Assembly: GCA_022771695.1 (NCBI GenBank)
Contig: JALEKJ010000057.1
Location: 124,001-188,000 of the forward strand
From: Roseburia sp.
GTDB lineage: Bacteria; Bacillota; Clostridia; Lachnospirales; Lachnospiraceae
DNA: 64,000 nt
Direction of reading: 5' to 3'
The notes under the pieces are model-generated. The model worked only from the letters and a program-made list of their open reading frames with translations, was not told the DNA's origin and did no database searches. The position numbers and the translations under genes were made by a program. Below are positions 44,053 to 53,873 of this stretch, piece after piece. The first letter of the stretch is position 1; each line of letters begins with the position of its first letter.

Positions 44053-44151
44053 CTAGTGTTCCTCCTAATAGTAAGCGGCTGTCGACAAATCCGTCATTAT
44101 CCGTTACAATAAATCTGACTTTAATAGTATAATATTTTGGAGAAACTGTCT

Positions 44152-44652
44152 ATGACAAGAGCGATATCCCGGGAAGAAAAATATATGAAAGCAGCCATCC
44201 GCGAGGCAAAAAAGGCATATGCACTCGAAGAGGTGCCGATTGGCTGCGTGATTGTTCAGAATGATAGGATTATAGCGCGCGGATATAACAGAAGAAACAC
44301 GGAGGGGAACACCCTTGCACACGCAGAACTGACCGCGATTAAGAAAGCGAGTAAAAAGACCGGAGATTGGCGGTTAGAGGACTGCACGATGTACGTGACA
44401 TTAGAGCCTTGCCAGATGTGTGCCGGTGCGATTGTTCAGAGCCGCATGAAAAAAGTAGTCATTGGAAGCATGAATCCGAAAGCCGGATGTGCCGGCTCTG
44501 TGCTGAATCTGCTACAGATGGCAGAGTTTAACCATCAGGTAGAAATCGAGCGAGGTGTATTGGAGGAAGAATGCTCTTCCATGCTGTCAGTTTTTTTTCG
44601 AGAGCTTCGGGATAAAAAGAAACAGGCAAAGGATGTGGCAAATCTGCCGTAA
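44152..44652 (+). CDS. tadA: tRNA-specific adenosine deaminase
   Basis: 166 residues from ATG 44152 (TTGGAG ~10 bases upstream). Zinc and catalytic residues are visible in LAHAELTAI (HAE) and LEPCQMCAGAIVQSR (PCxxC). It converts the wobble adenosine of tRNA-Arg(ACG) to inosine. The SRP RNA gene follows immediately, an order common in Clostridia. Confidence 0.95.
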   Translation: MTRAISREEKYMKAAIREAKKAYALEEVPIGCVIVQNDRIIARGYNRRNTEGNTLAHAELTAIKKASKKTGDWRLEDCTMYVTLEPCQMCAGAIVQSRMKKVVIGSMNPKAGCAGSVLNLLQMAEFNHQVEIERGVLEEECSSMLSVFFRELRDKKKQAKDVANLP

Positions 44653-44656
44653 GGCA

Positions 44657-44686
44657 TTGACAATTAGCAGAATGATAGGATATACT
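44657..44686 (+). promoter_or_regulatory. SRP RNA promoter
   Basis: TTGACA (44657-44662), an 18-base spacer and TATACT (44681-44686), 6 bases before the RNA's 5' stem. Confidence 0.7.
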
Positions 44687-44692
44687 TAAATC

Positions 44693-44957
44693 TCCGAGCA
44701 GCCGGGGTGGTAGCGGTGCCCTGTACCAACAATCCGCTATAGTTGGGGTGATGCCGAACGGAGGATCGCTAAGCGGTAGAGCCGCCCATCATAAGTGGCG
44801 TTGACGCTTGGGTCTTGCACGGCGGGAATCTACGAACCGGGTCAGGTCAGGAATGGAGCAGCCCTAAGTAGAAGCTCCCGGGTGATGCGAGGGTGCCTGG
44901 GCTGAGTTAACTGTGGTGGTAACGTCTGTCGTTTTGATTCGAAGGGAGGCGCTCGGA
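44693..44957 (+). ncRNA. ffs: Large (Gram-positive type) signal recognition particle RNA
   Basis: About 265 bases. The 5' TCCGAGC pairs with the 3' GCTCGGA. The SRP54-binding domain IV shows GTCAGGTCAGGAATGGAGCAG, the conserved SRP loop with its AGCAG element. The extra length relative to the ~114-base E. coli form is the Alu domain typical of Bacillus and Clostridia. With Ffh it targets nascent membrane proteins to FtsY. Confidence 0.93.
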
Positions 44958-45004
44958 TTTTGTATTTCGGAAACTTTTTATACGTGGGGGAATAAGGAGG
45001 TACT

Positions 45005-45532
45005 ATGTGGGACAAAGTAAGAAAAGCATTATATGAAGCTTGTGATGTTTTGGAACTGTTTATGGCGGCAGCGGTTGTGTGCGGAATCGTGGTTGCAGCG
45101 TTGACGCTGGGACCGGAGTTACAAGAGTACTGGAATCACAGAATGGATGAAGGGGCATTTCTATCGTACTTAGATGCCGTATTTAATGTAGTAATCGGAA
45201 TCGAATTTATGAAGATGCTATGCAAGCCGAGCTCGGCAAATATCATTGAGGTGCTGATTTTCCTGATTGCCCGTCATATGATTGTTACGAGTACGACGCC
45301 GGCAGAAGATTTGCTTTCTGTATTGAGCATCGGTGTATTGTTCCTGTTCCGTCGATTCATGCTTATGACAAAACCGGATAAAGCCAAGCATGTACCAAAT
45401 ATCTTTGGCGCCATCAAGACGGCTCAGTCACCTGAATTTCGCGAAGCCGTCATTAAAGCGGAAGAAGAGATGATTGAACATGCACACGAGGAAGAAATGC
45501 AAATGCAGGCGGGTGAGAACGTAAAAAAGTAA
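45005..45532 (+). CDS. PsiE-like membrane protein
   Basis: 175 residues; GGAGG 4 bases before the ATG. Four hydrophobic segments (FMAAAVVCGIVVAALTLG, FNVVIGIEFMKML, VLIFLIARHMIV, LLSVLSIGVLFLFRRFML) and conserved-looking RHMIVTSTTPAEDLLSVLSI match the PsiE (phosphate-starvation-inducible E) family. The acidic C-terminal tail (EEEMIEHAHEEEMQMQ) is cytosolic. Function is not known even for the family. Confidence 0.7.
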   Translation: MWDKVRKALYEACDVLELFMAAAVVCGIVVAALTLGPELQEYWNHRMDEGAFLSYLDAVFNVVIGIEFMKMLCKPSSANIIEVLIFLIARHMIVTSTTPAEDLLSVLSIGVLFLFRRFMLMTKPDKAKHVPNIFGAIKTAQSPEFREAVIKAEEEMIEHAHEEEMQMQAGENVKK

Positions 45533-45578
45533 AATTGCACAAGATTTCCGGCGGCGTGCATTTATTTGAGTACAAGCA

Positions 45579-45606
45579 TTGAAATTCCCAAAATCTGCTA
45601 TATAAT
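45579..45606 (+). promoter_or_regulatory. pta promoter
   Basis: TTGAAA (45579-45584), a 16-base spacer, TATAAT (45601-45606). The RNA leader is ~80 bases and includes a cre-like site. Confidence 0.65.
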
Positions 45607-45643
45607 AGCAATTAGCAAGAGCGCAGACCTTATGGATACAGGG

Positions 45644-45657
45644 AGTAAGCGCTTACA
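45644..45657 (+). promoter_or_regulatory. cre-like CcpA site in the pta leader
   Basis: AGTAAGCGCTTACA matches the consensus TGWAARCGYTWNCW at 13 of 14 positions and contains the perfect palindrome GTAAGCGCTTAC. It lies about 40 bases downstream of the -10. In B. subtilis pta is activated by CcpA from an upstream cre; a downstream site would rather repress by roadblock. Confidence 0.6.
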
Positions 45658-45689
45658 TTATTTATTCATTTAAAAAGGAGAGAATTCAC

Positions 45690-46673
45690 ATGTTTGGATT
45701 TGGTCAGTTAATTGACATCTTAAAAAAGAACCCGAAGAAGATTGTATTTACAGAAGGAAATGATCCTCGTATCTTAGAGGCGGCTTCTCGTCTTCTTGCC
45801 GGTACGTTTTTACACCCAATCTTAGTTGGTGATCCAAAAGAAATTGCAGCAGTTGCAGAAGAGAGCGGATTTAATATCCGTGGTGCAGAGATTATTGATC
45901 CTCTGAACTATGATAGATTTGACGAGATGGTAGAATTGTTCTGCGAGCTTAGAAAGAGCAAAGGTGTGACACCGGAGGAGGCTAAGAAAGTCCTTTCTCA
46001 GGCAAACTATTTCGGAACCATGCTGGTTAAGATGGGAGTTGCAGATGCTCTTCTTGGCGGAGCTACTTATTCTACTGCAGATACCGTACGTCCGGCATTA
46101 CAGTTGATTAAGACAAAGCCGGGTAACTCTATCGTATCTTCCTGCTTTATTCTGGTTCGTCCTTCCGCAACAGGTGAGAATGAGGTTCTTGCAATGGGCG
46201 ATTGTGCAATCAACATTAAGCCGACCGAGGATGAATTAGTTGAGATTGCCGGTGAGACAGCAGAGTGCGCGAAGATTTTCGGCATCGATCCGAAGGTTGC
46301 ATTTTTAAGCTACTCTACACTTGGCTCCGGTAAGGGAGAGGATGTAGATAAGATGCGTAATGCAGCTACTAAGGCAAAGGAAAAATATCCAAGCCTTCCG
46401 GTCGAGGGTGAACTGCAGTTTGATGCTGCCGTATCTCCTCGTGTTGCACGCACAAAGTGCCCGGGTAACGAGGTGGCAGGTCATGCCAATACTTTCATCT
46501 TCCCGGATATCAACGCAGGTAACATCGGTTACAAGATTGCACAGCGTCTTGGTAACTTTGAGGCATATGGACCAATCTTGCTTGGTCTGAATGCACCGAT
46601 TAACGACTTGTCCCGTGGATGTAATGCTTCTGAGGTATACTCCATGGCAATTATTACAGCAGCACTTGCATAA
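45690..46673 (+). CDS. pta: Phosphate acetyltransferase
   Basis: 327 residues, AAAAAGGAGAG upstream. KIVFTEGNDPRILEAASRLL, ADALLGGATYSTADTVRPAL, KPGNSIVSSCF, CPGNEVAGHANTFIFPDINA and GNIGYKIAQRLG are signature blocks. It interconverts acetyl-CoA and acetyl phosphate for acetate formation and ATP yield. Codon use is strongly biased, as expected for an abundant enzyme. The usual partner ackA is not adjacent: the gene ends at a terminator. Confidence 0.96.
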   Translation: MFGFGQLIDILKKNPKKIVFTEGNDPRILEAASRLLAGTFLHPILVGDPKEIAAVAEESGFNIRGAEIIDPLNYDRFDEMVELFCELRKSKGVTPEEAKKVLSQANYFGTMLVKMGVADALLGGATYSTADTVRPALQLIKTKPGNSIVSSCFILVRPSATGENEVLAMGDCAINIKPTEDELVEIAGETAECAKIFGIDPKVAFLSYSTLGSGKGEDVDKMRNAATKAKEKYPSLPVEGELQFDAAVSPRVARTKCPGNEVAGHANTFIFPDINAGNIGYKIAQRLGNFEAYGPILLGLNAPINDLSRGCNASEVYSMAIITAALA

Positions 46674-46711
46674 TCCACAGGATTTTAGAACAGTATTTGC
46701 AGGGCATATGG

Positions 46712-46741
46712 GTGGCATAGCATAGCGCTATGCCACTTTTT
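46712..46741 (+). terminator. pta terminator
   Basis: GTGGCATAGC, loop ATAGC, GCTATGCCAC, then five T. Confidence 0.85.
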
Positions 46742-46763
46742 GATGAGGAGATATAGAAATAAG

Positions 46764-48101
46764 ATGGAGCAGAAACTATTTAGCAGAGAGGACTTAAAAA
46801 GATTAATCATACCGCTGGTGATTGAACAGACGCTTGCAATCAGTATCGGGTTGTTCGACACGCTTATGGTATCTTCCTGTGGAGAGGCGGCAGTGTCCGG
46901 CGTTTCGCTTGTAGATAGCATCAGTGTACTTCTGATACAGATTTTGTCGGCGCTTGCAACCGGCGGTGCGGTTGTCTGTAGCCAGTACATAGGGAAGCAG
47001 ATGCCGGAGCGTGCAAGACTTTCGGCGGGGCAGTTGATTTTTATCATGCTTGTAACATCCGGTGCGGTTATGATGATTGTTCTCTGCTCACATCGATTTC
47101 TGCTTCGCGCCATTTTCGGGCAGATTGAAGCGGATGTCATGGCGAATGCGGAAATCTACTTTATTATCTCTGCCATATCTTATCCGTTTCTGGGGGTATA
47201 TAATGCCGGGGCAGCGCTTTTCCGTGCAATCGGTAATAGCAAGATTAGTATGTACACTAGCCTTGTGATGAATGTTGTCAATATTGGCGGAAACGCACTG
47301 CTTATTTTGGGGTTCGGCCTCGGGGTTTTTGGAGCGGGGATTGCGACTTTGGTGGCGCGTGTGATTTCGGCGCTGGTCATGGTGGCACTTCTTATGAAAA
47401 AAGACAATCCCCTTTGTATTGCGACACCGGGCTGCATGAAACCACAGCGGGATGTCATTGGGAAAATTTTAAAAATTGGAATTCCAAGCGGCGTTGAGAA
47501 TGGCATGTTTCAGATTGGAAAGCTAATGGTATCCAGCCTTACGGCAACCTTTGGCACGGCGGCAATCGCGGCGAATGCCGTGGCAAACAGTGTTGCAGGA
47601 TTTGCGAATGTTCCGGGAAGTGCAATCGGGCTTGCGATGGTTACGGTCATTGGACGATGCATTGGTGCGGGGGAGAAAAAGCAGGCAAAATATTACAGCA
47701 GAAAGCTTTTAGGACTTGCATATATGGGGATGGCATTGACCAATATTACGCTGTTTGCGATCGTGCATCCACTTGTGTCGTGTTTTGCGCTGTCCCCAGA
47801 AGCGGATGCCATCGCAGTTCAGCTTTTGGTCAGCTTTTCCATTTGTGCGATTGCAATCTGGCCGCTCAGCTTCACATTGCCGAATGCCCTGCGAGCAGCC
47901 GGTGATGCCAGATACACGATGGGGGTTAGTGTATTCTCCATGTGGGTGTTTCGCGTGGCGAGCAGCTATTTCTTTGCCGGCACATTGGGATTTGGCGTGC
48001 TTGGCGTCTGGATTGGCATGTATGTAGACTGGGGCTTCCGGTCGATGCTTTTCGTTGTGCGTTATCAAAGCAGAAGATGGTTGGAAAAACGTGTGGTATA
48101 G
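46764..48101 (+). CDS. MATE-family efflux transporter
   Basis: 445 residues from ATG 46764 (GAGGAG ~12 bases upstream; ATG 46743 and TTG 46740 fall in the terminator tail). Twelve helices in two similar halves; FDTLMVSSCGEAAVSGVSLV and GTAAIAANAVANSVAGFANV are the matching TM1/TM7 regions, and GNALLILGFGLGVFGAGIAT is typical of MatE domains. It exports cationic drugs or metabolites with Na+ or H+. Substrate unknown. Confidence 0.93.
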   Translation: MEQKLFSREDLKRLIIPLVIEQTLAISIGLFDTLMVSSCGEAAVSGVSLVDSISVLLIQILSALATGGAVVCSQYIGKQMPERARLSAGQLIFIMLVTSGAVMMIVLCSHRFLLRAIFGQIEADVMANAEIYFIISAISYPFLGVYNAGAALFRAIGNSKISMYTSLVMNVVNIGGNALLILGFGLGVFGAGIATLVARVISALVMVALLMKKDNPLCIATPGCMKPQRDVIGKILKIGIPSGVENGMFQIGKLMVSSLTATFGTAAIAANAVANSVAGFANVPGSAIGLAMVTVIGRCIGAGEKKQAKYYSRKLLGLAYMGMALTNITLFAIVHPLVSCFALSPEADAIAVQLLVSFSICAIAIWPLSFTLPNALRAAGDARYTMGVSVFSMWVFRVASSYFFAGTLGFGVLGVWIGMYVDWGFRSMLFVVRYQSRRWLEKRVV

Positions 48102-48288
48102 GATTATAGTACTGATGTTTTGTGGATAAATATGTGGAAAATGTGAATAAATTGCTGTGAATAACCGTATGCCGTGCAAAATTGTTGCACAATTAGCCTT
48201 GAAAAGGCTTGTAAACTAGCGAATTGGATGTTATTCTTTCCATAGGGCTATAAGAACGAAATCTGCAGCCGTTTGGGAGATATATTTT

Positions 48289-51174
48289 ATGAAATACTTT
48301 TTCGCCATATGTTTATTTACGTTTGCGGTTTTAGGTTTTTATTTTACACTTCAGTATGTCTGGGTAAAAGAAAAAGAATATGTGGAAAATCGTTTGCTGG
48401 CATTGCTCTGTTTTGCGAGTGGGCTATGGAGTTTTGGATTCGGTGTGCAGATTATGCAGACGAATGCAGACGCAGCTTATATGTGCCGTGTTATTGGCAT
48501 GATTGGTACATTTATGTATCTGATTATTGCCCAGGTGTTGGTGTGTTATGTATCTGAGATTCCCAAGGTTTGGCGAAATATCTTCAACGGCATTTCCTAC
48601 GCGGGTGTTATTATTTACTTTTTTACCATTCAAAAAGACCAGATTGTATACAAACTTTCGCCAACACGCGGCATGACGTACTCTTTCAAACCTGGAATCG
48701 GAAATACGATTTATACGGTCTATTGCGTGATTGTGGCGTTGGACCTTCTCTGTGTTATGCTCTATATGGTATACGCGGATAAGGGAGAGAGAATCCGTGT
48801 GTTCGGCAAAAAGATGCTTTTTGTCGAGTTATTTATCTTTTTTGGAATGATACTTGATACGGTAGTACCACTGTTTGGCATACCGGCGATACCGGGAAGC
48901 ACCTTGATGCAGTTTTTCGGTATGGTTGTGGTGCGTGCAGCGGTGCACGAGAGCAACCGTTCCAGAATCAACATAGAGAACCTGTCAGAATTTATGTACT
49001 ATTCGTTGTCGGTACCGGTGTTGATTTTTGATATGAATAGACGGATTCAGATGGTGAACGATGCGGCAACTTCTTTTTTTGGTATAGAAAAAAGGGAGAT
49101 GACAAACAAAAATATCTGCATCAGCGAAATGTTTGAAGTCGAGGATGATGAAGCCTTCGAATTTTACGGAATGCGCAAAGATGTGGATGTAGTGTGCAGG
49201 AAGAATAGGGCGCATTGCAGCCTTGCGATAAATAAGATACATGATCATTATGGAGATGCAATCGGATATATCATTATCGTGACAGACTTATCCGAGCGCG
49301 TCAAGACAATGCAGAGGTTAGAGGAAGCCATCAAGACAGCGGATGCGGCGAATCAGGCAAAGAGCACGTTCCTTGCCAATATGTCACATGAGATTCGTAC
49401 GCCAATGAACGTAATTCTCGGCTTCTCGGAGCTGGTTTTAAAAATGGATATATCGCAGCAGGTACGGGAGTATGTACAGGATATCAAGGATTCTTCTGAG
49501 AATCTTCTGGCTATTATCAACGATCTGTTGGATATCTCTAAGATAGAGTCGGGTAAGATGGAACTGGTATGCTCTGAATATTATACCAGCAGTTTGTTTA
49601 AGGATGTATTTCTTATCATTAACGCGCAGGCAAAGCGTAAAGGCTTGATGTTTAAGATGACGATTGCGCCGGATATGCCAAGCAGATTCTATGGAGATAA
49701 GATAAGAATCCGGGGCGTGCTCATCAATCTGCTCAATAATGCAGTGAAGTATACAAAAGAAGGTTCGGTAACTTTTGAGGCTACCGTATTAGAGGCAGAG
49801 GGAGAAAATGTGCGTCTGCAGTTTAAAGTTGCAGATACGGGCGTTGGTATCCGAAAGGAGGAGCAGGACAGACTCTTTGAGAGCTTCTCGCAGGTGGACC
49901 GCAAGGTACACTACGGAGTAGAAGGAACCGGATTGGGGCTTGCCATCGTAAAGGGGTATGTAACCTTAATGAACGGAGATGTTACTGTTGAGAGCGAGTA
50001 TGGCGTCGGCTCTGTATTTATAGCGACGATTGAGCAGAAAATTATAGACGCGAGACCGATGGATGCGTTTTTGACTCAGGAGTCGGAGTCAACCGAAGAT
50101 TTCCGTCTGGGAAATATCAAAATATTTGGAACGCGGGTCCTTGTTGTAGATGACAATCAGATTAATTTAAAAGTTGCGGGCAGTACGCTCGGCTATTACG
50201 GTCTGGACGTGGATGTGGCAGCGAGTGGAAGAGAAGCGATAGACTTATGTAAAATGCATGAGTACCAGATGGTGTTTATGGACCAGATGATGCCACAGAT
50301 GGATGGCATCGAGGCAATGAAAGAGATTCGAAAAATCAGCCCGTATTATGCGGTTGGCGGAGCGGCGAAAATTATTGTTCTGACGGCAAATGCAGTTGCA
50401 GGAGTCAGACAGCAACTGCTGGAAGAAGGCTTTGATGAATATCTTGGCAAGCCGATGAACTTTAAGCAGTTGGAGCGCCTGTTTGTCCGCTTCCTCCCGG
50501 AAAAGAAAATTAGAATTTGTGCCGCGGAGCAGCAGGAGGAGTCGGAGGAGAAAAAGGAGCTTCGCGAGCTCGGTGAGATGATACCGCAAGCGGATGTTTC
50601 GCAGGGAATCACATTCTGCGGAGGCAGATTGACCGATTATCTGGCAGTTCTTCGAGTGACATATCGCAATGGAGAGAAGACGTTAAAGGAACTGGATGAG
50701 TTGCAGAAAAAGGCAGATTATGAAAACTATACCATCAAGATACATGGTCTGAAAAGTACGTCCTTGAGCATCGGCGCAAAGTCTGTCTCGGATATGGCAA
50801 AAGAGCAGGAATTAGCCGGGAAATCAGGAGATTACGCATTTATAGATATGCATATAGAGGATTTCGCGAGGGAATACCGTAGACTGCTTTCACAGATACA
50901 GACCGTTTTAGAGCATTATCAGATGCTCGATGAGAAACAGCGGACAAGGCAGGAAAAAGTCGTCACAGAAACGGATATCAAGCATTTTTTTGAAAATATT
51001 ATCAGATATATGGATGAGTTCGATTTTGCAGGTGCGGCAAAGCTGGTAAGACAGGAGAAAGAAAATGCAGTTCCGGAAGCGTATCGGGAAGATATTGAGA
51101 AGCTCAGCCGGTGGATGGATGAAATGGACGAGGAAAAAATACGTGGGCTCATCGCGCAACGGATGCCGGAATAA
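48289..51174 (+). CDS. Hybrid sensor histidine kinase (7TM-PAS-HisKA-HATPase-REC-HPt)
   Basis: 961 residues. Seven N-terminal helices (~1-225) form a 7TM sensor, then a PAS-like domain (~235-345), HisKA with ANMSHEIRTPMNVILGFSEL (His367), HATPase (LLNNAVKYTKEG, ADTGVGI, EGTGLGLAI), a receiver (VDDNQINLKVAGSTL, Asp665 in VFMDQMMPQMDG) and an HPt domain with His819 in YTIKIHGLKSTSLSIGA. It is a complete internal phosphorelay; the terminal regulator is not adjacent. It is closely related in layout to the truncated kinase at 62403. Confidence 0.93.
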   Translation: MKYFFAICLFTFAVLGFYFTLQYVWVKEKEYVENRLLALLCFASGLWSFGFGVQIMQTNADAAYMCRVIGMIGTFMYLIIAQVLVCYVSEIPKVWRNIFNGISYAGVIIYFFTIQKDQIVYKLSPTRGMTYSFKPGIGNTIYTVYCVIVALDLLCVMLYMVYADKGERIRVFGKKMLFVELFIFFGMILDTVVPLFGIPAIPGSTLMQFFGMVVVRAAVHESNRSRINIENLSEFMYYSLSVPVLIFDMNRRIQMVNDAATSFFGIEKREMTNKNICISEMFEVEDDEAFEFYGMRKDVDVVCRKNRAHCSLAINKIHDHYGDAIGYIIIVTDLSERVKTMQRLEEAIKTADAANQAKSTFLANMSHEIRTPMNVILGFSELVLKMDISQQVREYVQDIKDSSENLLAIINDLLDISKIESGKMELVCSEYYTSSLFKDVFLIINAQAKRKGLMFKMTIAPDMPSRFYGDKIRIRGVLINLLNNAVKYTKEGSVTFEATVLEAEGENVRLQFKVADTGVGIRKEEQDRLFESFSQVDRKVHYGVEGTGLGLAIVKGYVTLMNGDVTVESEYGVGSVFIATIEQKIIDARPMDAFLTQESESTEDFRLGNIKIFGTRVLVVDDNQINLKVAGSTLGYYGLDVDVAASGREAIDLCKMHEYQMVFMDQMMPQMDGIEAMKEIRKISPYYAVGGAAKIIVLTANAVAGVRQQLLEEGFDEYLGKPMNFKQLERLFVRFLPEKKIRICAAEQQEESEEKKELRELGEMIPQADVSQGITFCGGRLTDYLAVLRVTYRNGEKTLKELDELQKKADYENYTIKIHGLKSTSLSIGAKSVSDMAKEQELAGKSGDYAFIDMHIEDFAREYRRLLSQIQTVLEHYQMLDEKQRTRQEKVVTETDIKHFFENIIRYMDEFDFAGAAKLVRQEKENAVPEAYREDIEKLSRWMDEMDEEKIRGLIAQRMPE

Positions 51175-51261
51175 GTTCTTTATATAATGGTTTCATTTTC
51201 TTACAGAATGGTGTAGAATACCAGAGGAAATAAAATAGTACCATAGGGATTTTAGAGGAAG

Positions 51262-52128
51262 ATGTTAAAGAACAGAGGAAAAATAAAAAGAGTATTTGAA
51301 GAATATGTTGTGCTCACCGTGGCAACTTTGATATTAGTGGTAGGAGTGCATGTGTTCAAATTCCCCAACAATTTTTCGTTTGGTGGAGTTACGGGTGCTG
51401 CGATTGTGCTTAGTGCATTGATGCCGACGACACCGGGAAACCTTACACTTTTCATCAATGTGGCATTGCTAATCATTGGGTTTATTTTTTTGGGACGGAG
51501 CTTTGGGATTCGTACCGTTTATGTTAGCCTGTTGATGTCGGCGGGGCTTAGCTTGGCTGAGGTGTGGTTTCCGATGAAGCAGGCACTTACGTCACAGCCG
51601 GTGCTGGAGCTTGTCTACGCAGTTGTGCTTCCGGCATTCAGCTCGGCAATTTTGTTTAACGTTGGTGCATCCGGCGGTGGTACAGACATTATTGCGATGA
51701 TTTTGAAAAAATACACGAGACTTAATATTGGAGCTGCGTTGTTTTTTGTGGATTTGGGAATTGTCATCGCCGCATGCATTGTATTTGATGCGCAGACGGG
51801 ACTGTTTTCACTCTGCGGTCTGCTTGCAAAGTCTTTGGTGGTAGATAACGTGATAGAGAGCATCAATATGTGCAAATACTTTACGATTATCTGCAACAAC
51901 CCGCAGCCGATATGCGACTTTATCACGAAAGAATTGAAGCGAAGCGCGACGGTATATAAAGCAGAGGGGGCTTATGAGCATAATCAGAAAAGTGTTATTA
52001 TTACGATTATGAAGCGAAGTCAGGCGGTTGAGTTGAGAAACTATATCCGCGAGAATCAGCCGACGGCATTTATCGCGATTACGAACAGCAGCGAAATCAT
52101 CGGAAAAGGATTCCGAGGATTTAATTAA
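51262..52128 (+). CDS. YitT-family membrane protein (DUF2179)
   Basis: 288 residues. Five to six helices in the N-terminal two thirds (VLTVATLILVVGVHVFKFPN, GVTGAAIVLSAL, VGASGGGTDIIAMILKKYT), then a cytosolic DUF2179 domain (CKYFTIICNNPQPICDFITK, RSATVYKAEGAY, VVITIMKRSQAVELRNYIRE-like). The family has no firmly assigned function. AGAGGAAG precedes the ATG. It ends 23 bases before the next gene's chosen start. Confidence 0.9.
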   Translation: MLKNRGKIKRVFEEYVVLTVATLILVVGVHVFKFPNNFSFGGVTGAAIVLSALMPTTPGNLTLFINVALLIIGFIFLGRSFGIRTVYVSLLMSAGLSLAEVWFPMKQALTSQPVLELVYAVVLPAFSSAILFNVGASGGGTDIIAMILKKYTRLNIGAALFFVDLGIVIAACIVFDAQTGLFSLCGLLAKSLVVDNVIESINMCKYFTIICNNPQPICDFITKELKRSATVYKAEGAYEHNQKSVIITIMKRSQAVELRNYIRENQPTAFIAITNSSEIIGKGFRGFN

Positions 52129-52151
52129 GCGTGACAACGAGGAGAGTAAAT

Positions 52152-53759
52152 ATGCTGATTAGTTTATTGGTTACTGCAGTCTTTGGACTTATTTATTTTT
52201 ATGTGAAGCTTCCGGCAATTAACATGCATACACCGGAGTTTTATCTGTTTGTGTACTTGTTGTGCATCGTATACTGCGGATGCAATATTTTTGTCACGGG
52301 ATTTCGGGCATCCAGTACGAAGGAATATTTTAAACATCTTTTGAAAAAGTGTACGATTCCGGTGGCAGTTGTGGTGGCTTTTGGAGTCATAAGTGCAATC
52401 GGTGGATTAACAGGAAGCGTAATTTTTCGTGCAAAGACATATGCCGAGCTATTGCCGATAGACGCAGGCGACTTTTCGGCGGAGGTAGAGGAACTTCAAT
52501 GGAACCAGATACCGATGCTAGACGGAGATTCTGCAAACACACTCGCCAACAAAAAGATGGGAGAACTGTCAGACCTGGTTTCTCAGTTTGAAGTGGACGC
52601 ATCTTCTGCGCAGATAAATTATCAGGACAGACCGGTGCGTGCAACCTATTTGAACTATGGTGGACTTATCAAATGGTGGAATAATCGGAGCGAGGGTATT
52701 CCGGCTTATCTGCTTATTGACATGGTGACACAGGAGGTTAGTGTACAGCGTTTAGAGGAAGGCATGAAATATTCTCCGTCGGAGCCGTTGAACCGCAACA
52801 TTGACCGTTATTTGCGGTTCCGCTATCCGACAAAAATGTTTTACGGTGTCAACTTTGAAGTGGATGATGACGGTACGCCATATTGGTGCGCTACGACGGT
52901 TACGAATACGATCGGTCTTTTTGGAGGTACGGATGTAACGGGTGCGGTTCTGGTAAATGCGATAACCGGAGAATCCCGGTTCTATGAAATCGGAGAGGTC
53001 CCATCTTGGGTGGACCGCGTATGCAGTGCGAACCTGATTATGGAGCAGTATGATTACTACGGATTATATCAGGAAGGCTTTTGGAACTCTGTGCTGGGAC
53101 AGACGGGATGTACCAAGTCTACGTCCGGCTATAACTATATTGCAATGGACGACGATGTGTGGGTCTACACCGGTGTTACCTCTGTCGGCGGGGATGAGAG
53201 CAATCTGGGATTCATTTTGGTGAATCAACGGACAAAAGAGGCGAGATATTATGCGTGCGCCGGCGCGAATGAGCGGGCAGGTATGAATTCGGCGCAGGGA
53301 GCGGTGCAGCAGTACAGCTATCAGGCGACATTTCCGATTCTGCTTAACATTGGAGATGAACCGACCTATTTTATGGCATTAAAGGATGCTTCACAGCTTG
53401 TAAAGATGTATGCGATGGTCAATGTCAGCCAATATCAGATTGTAGCGACCGGCACTACGGTGGAGGAGTGTCAGGAGAACTATGTAGCACAGCTTATCAA
53501 GAGCGGAATAGCAGAGAATGAAGTGGCACCTTCTGCAGAGACAGCGGAAGTGACCGGCAGAGTTGCAGAGTTGCGTTCCGCGGTTATGGGTGGAGATACC
53601 TACTACTTTATCCGTTTGGCGGACCAGACGGTATATTATCTGATTAATGGCAGAGAATATCCGGTGGCAACGATTTTGAACATTGAGGATAAAGTAACGA
53701 TTCAGTATGAAGTGGGTGAAGGCGAAATTCTCCAGGGTGTTTCGCTGGAACGGAAATAA
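52152..53759 (+). CDS. Large membrane-anchored extracytoplasmic protein of unknown function
   Basis: 535 residues from ATG 52152 (GGAG, 7-base spacer; the GTG at 52131 is less likely). Three N-terminal helices (MLISLLVTAVFGLIYFYV, FYLFVYLLCIVYCGCNIFV, CTIPVAVVVAFGVISAI) anchor a ~430-residue outer domain with two similar modules (PAYLLIDMVTQEVSV / GFILVNQRTKEARYYA; TGAVLVNAITGESRFYEIGE). The repeated ...VN..T.E.RYY pattern resembles PepSY-like or beta-rich repeats. No catalytic motif is evident. It may work with the YitT protein before it. Family not recognised. Confidence 0.7.
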   Translation: MLISLLVTAVFGLIYFYVKLPAINMHTPEFYLFVYLLCIVYCGCNIFVTGFRASSTKEYFKHLLKKCTIPVAVVVAFGVISAIGGLTGSVIFRAKTYAELLPIDAGDFSAEVEELQWNQIPMLDGDSANTLANKKMGELSDLVSQFEVDASSAQINYQDRPVRATYLNYGGLIKWWNNRSEGIPAYLLIDMVTQEVSVQRLEEGMKYSPSEPLNRNIDRYLRFRYPTKMFYGVNFEVDDDGTPYWCATTVTNTIGLFGGTDVTGAVLVNAITGESRFYEIGEVPSWVDRVCSANLIMEQYDYYGLYQEGFWNSVLGQTGCTKSTSGYNYIAMDDDVWVYTGVTSVGGDESNLGFILVNQRTKEARYYACAGANERAGMNSAQGAVQQYSYQATFPILLNIGDEPTYFMALKDASQLVKMYAMVNVSQYQIVATGTTVEECQENYVAQLIKSGIAENEVAPSAETAEVTGRVAELRSAVMGGDTYYFIRLADQTVYYLINGREYPVATILNIEDKVTIQYEVGEGEILQGVSLERK

Positions 53760-53873
53760 ATTGTTTGTGCGTGAAAAATGGTGGAATATAACAAAAACTT
53801 CCTTTGATGGAAGACATATGCTATACTAGGTAAGCAAAATCAGAAACACAAGGGGATAAAGGAAAGGGTTTTT

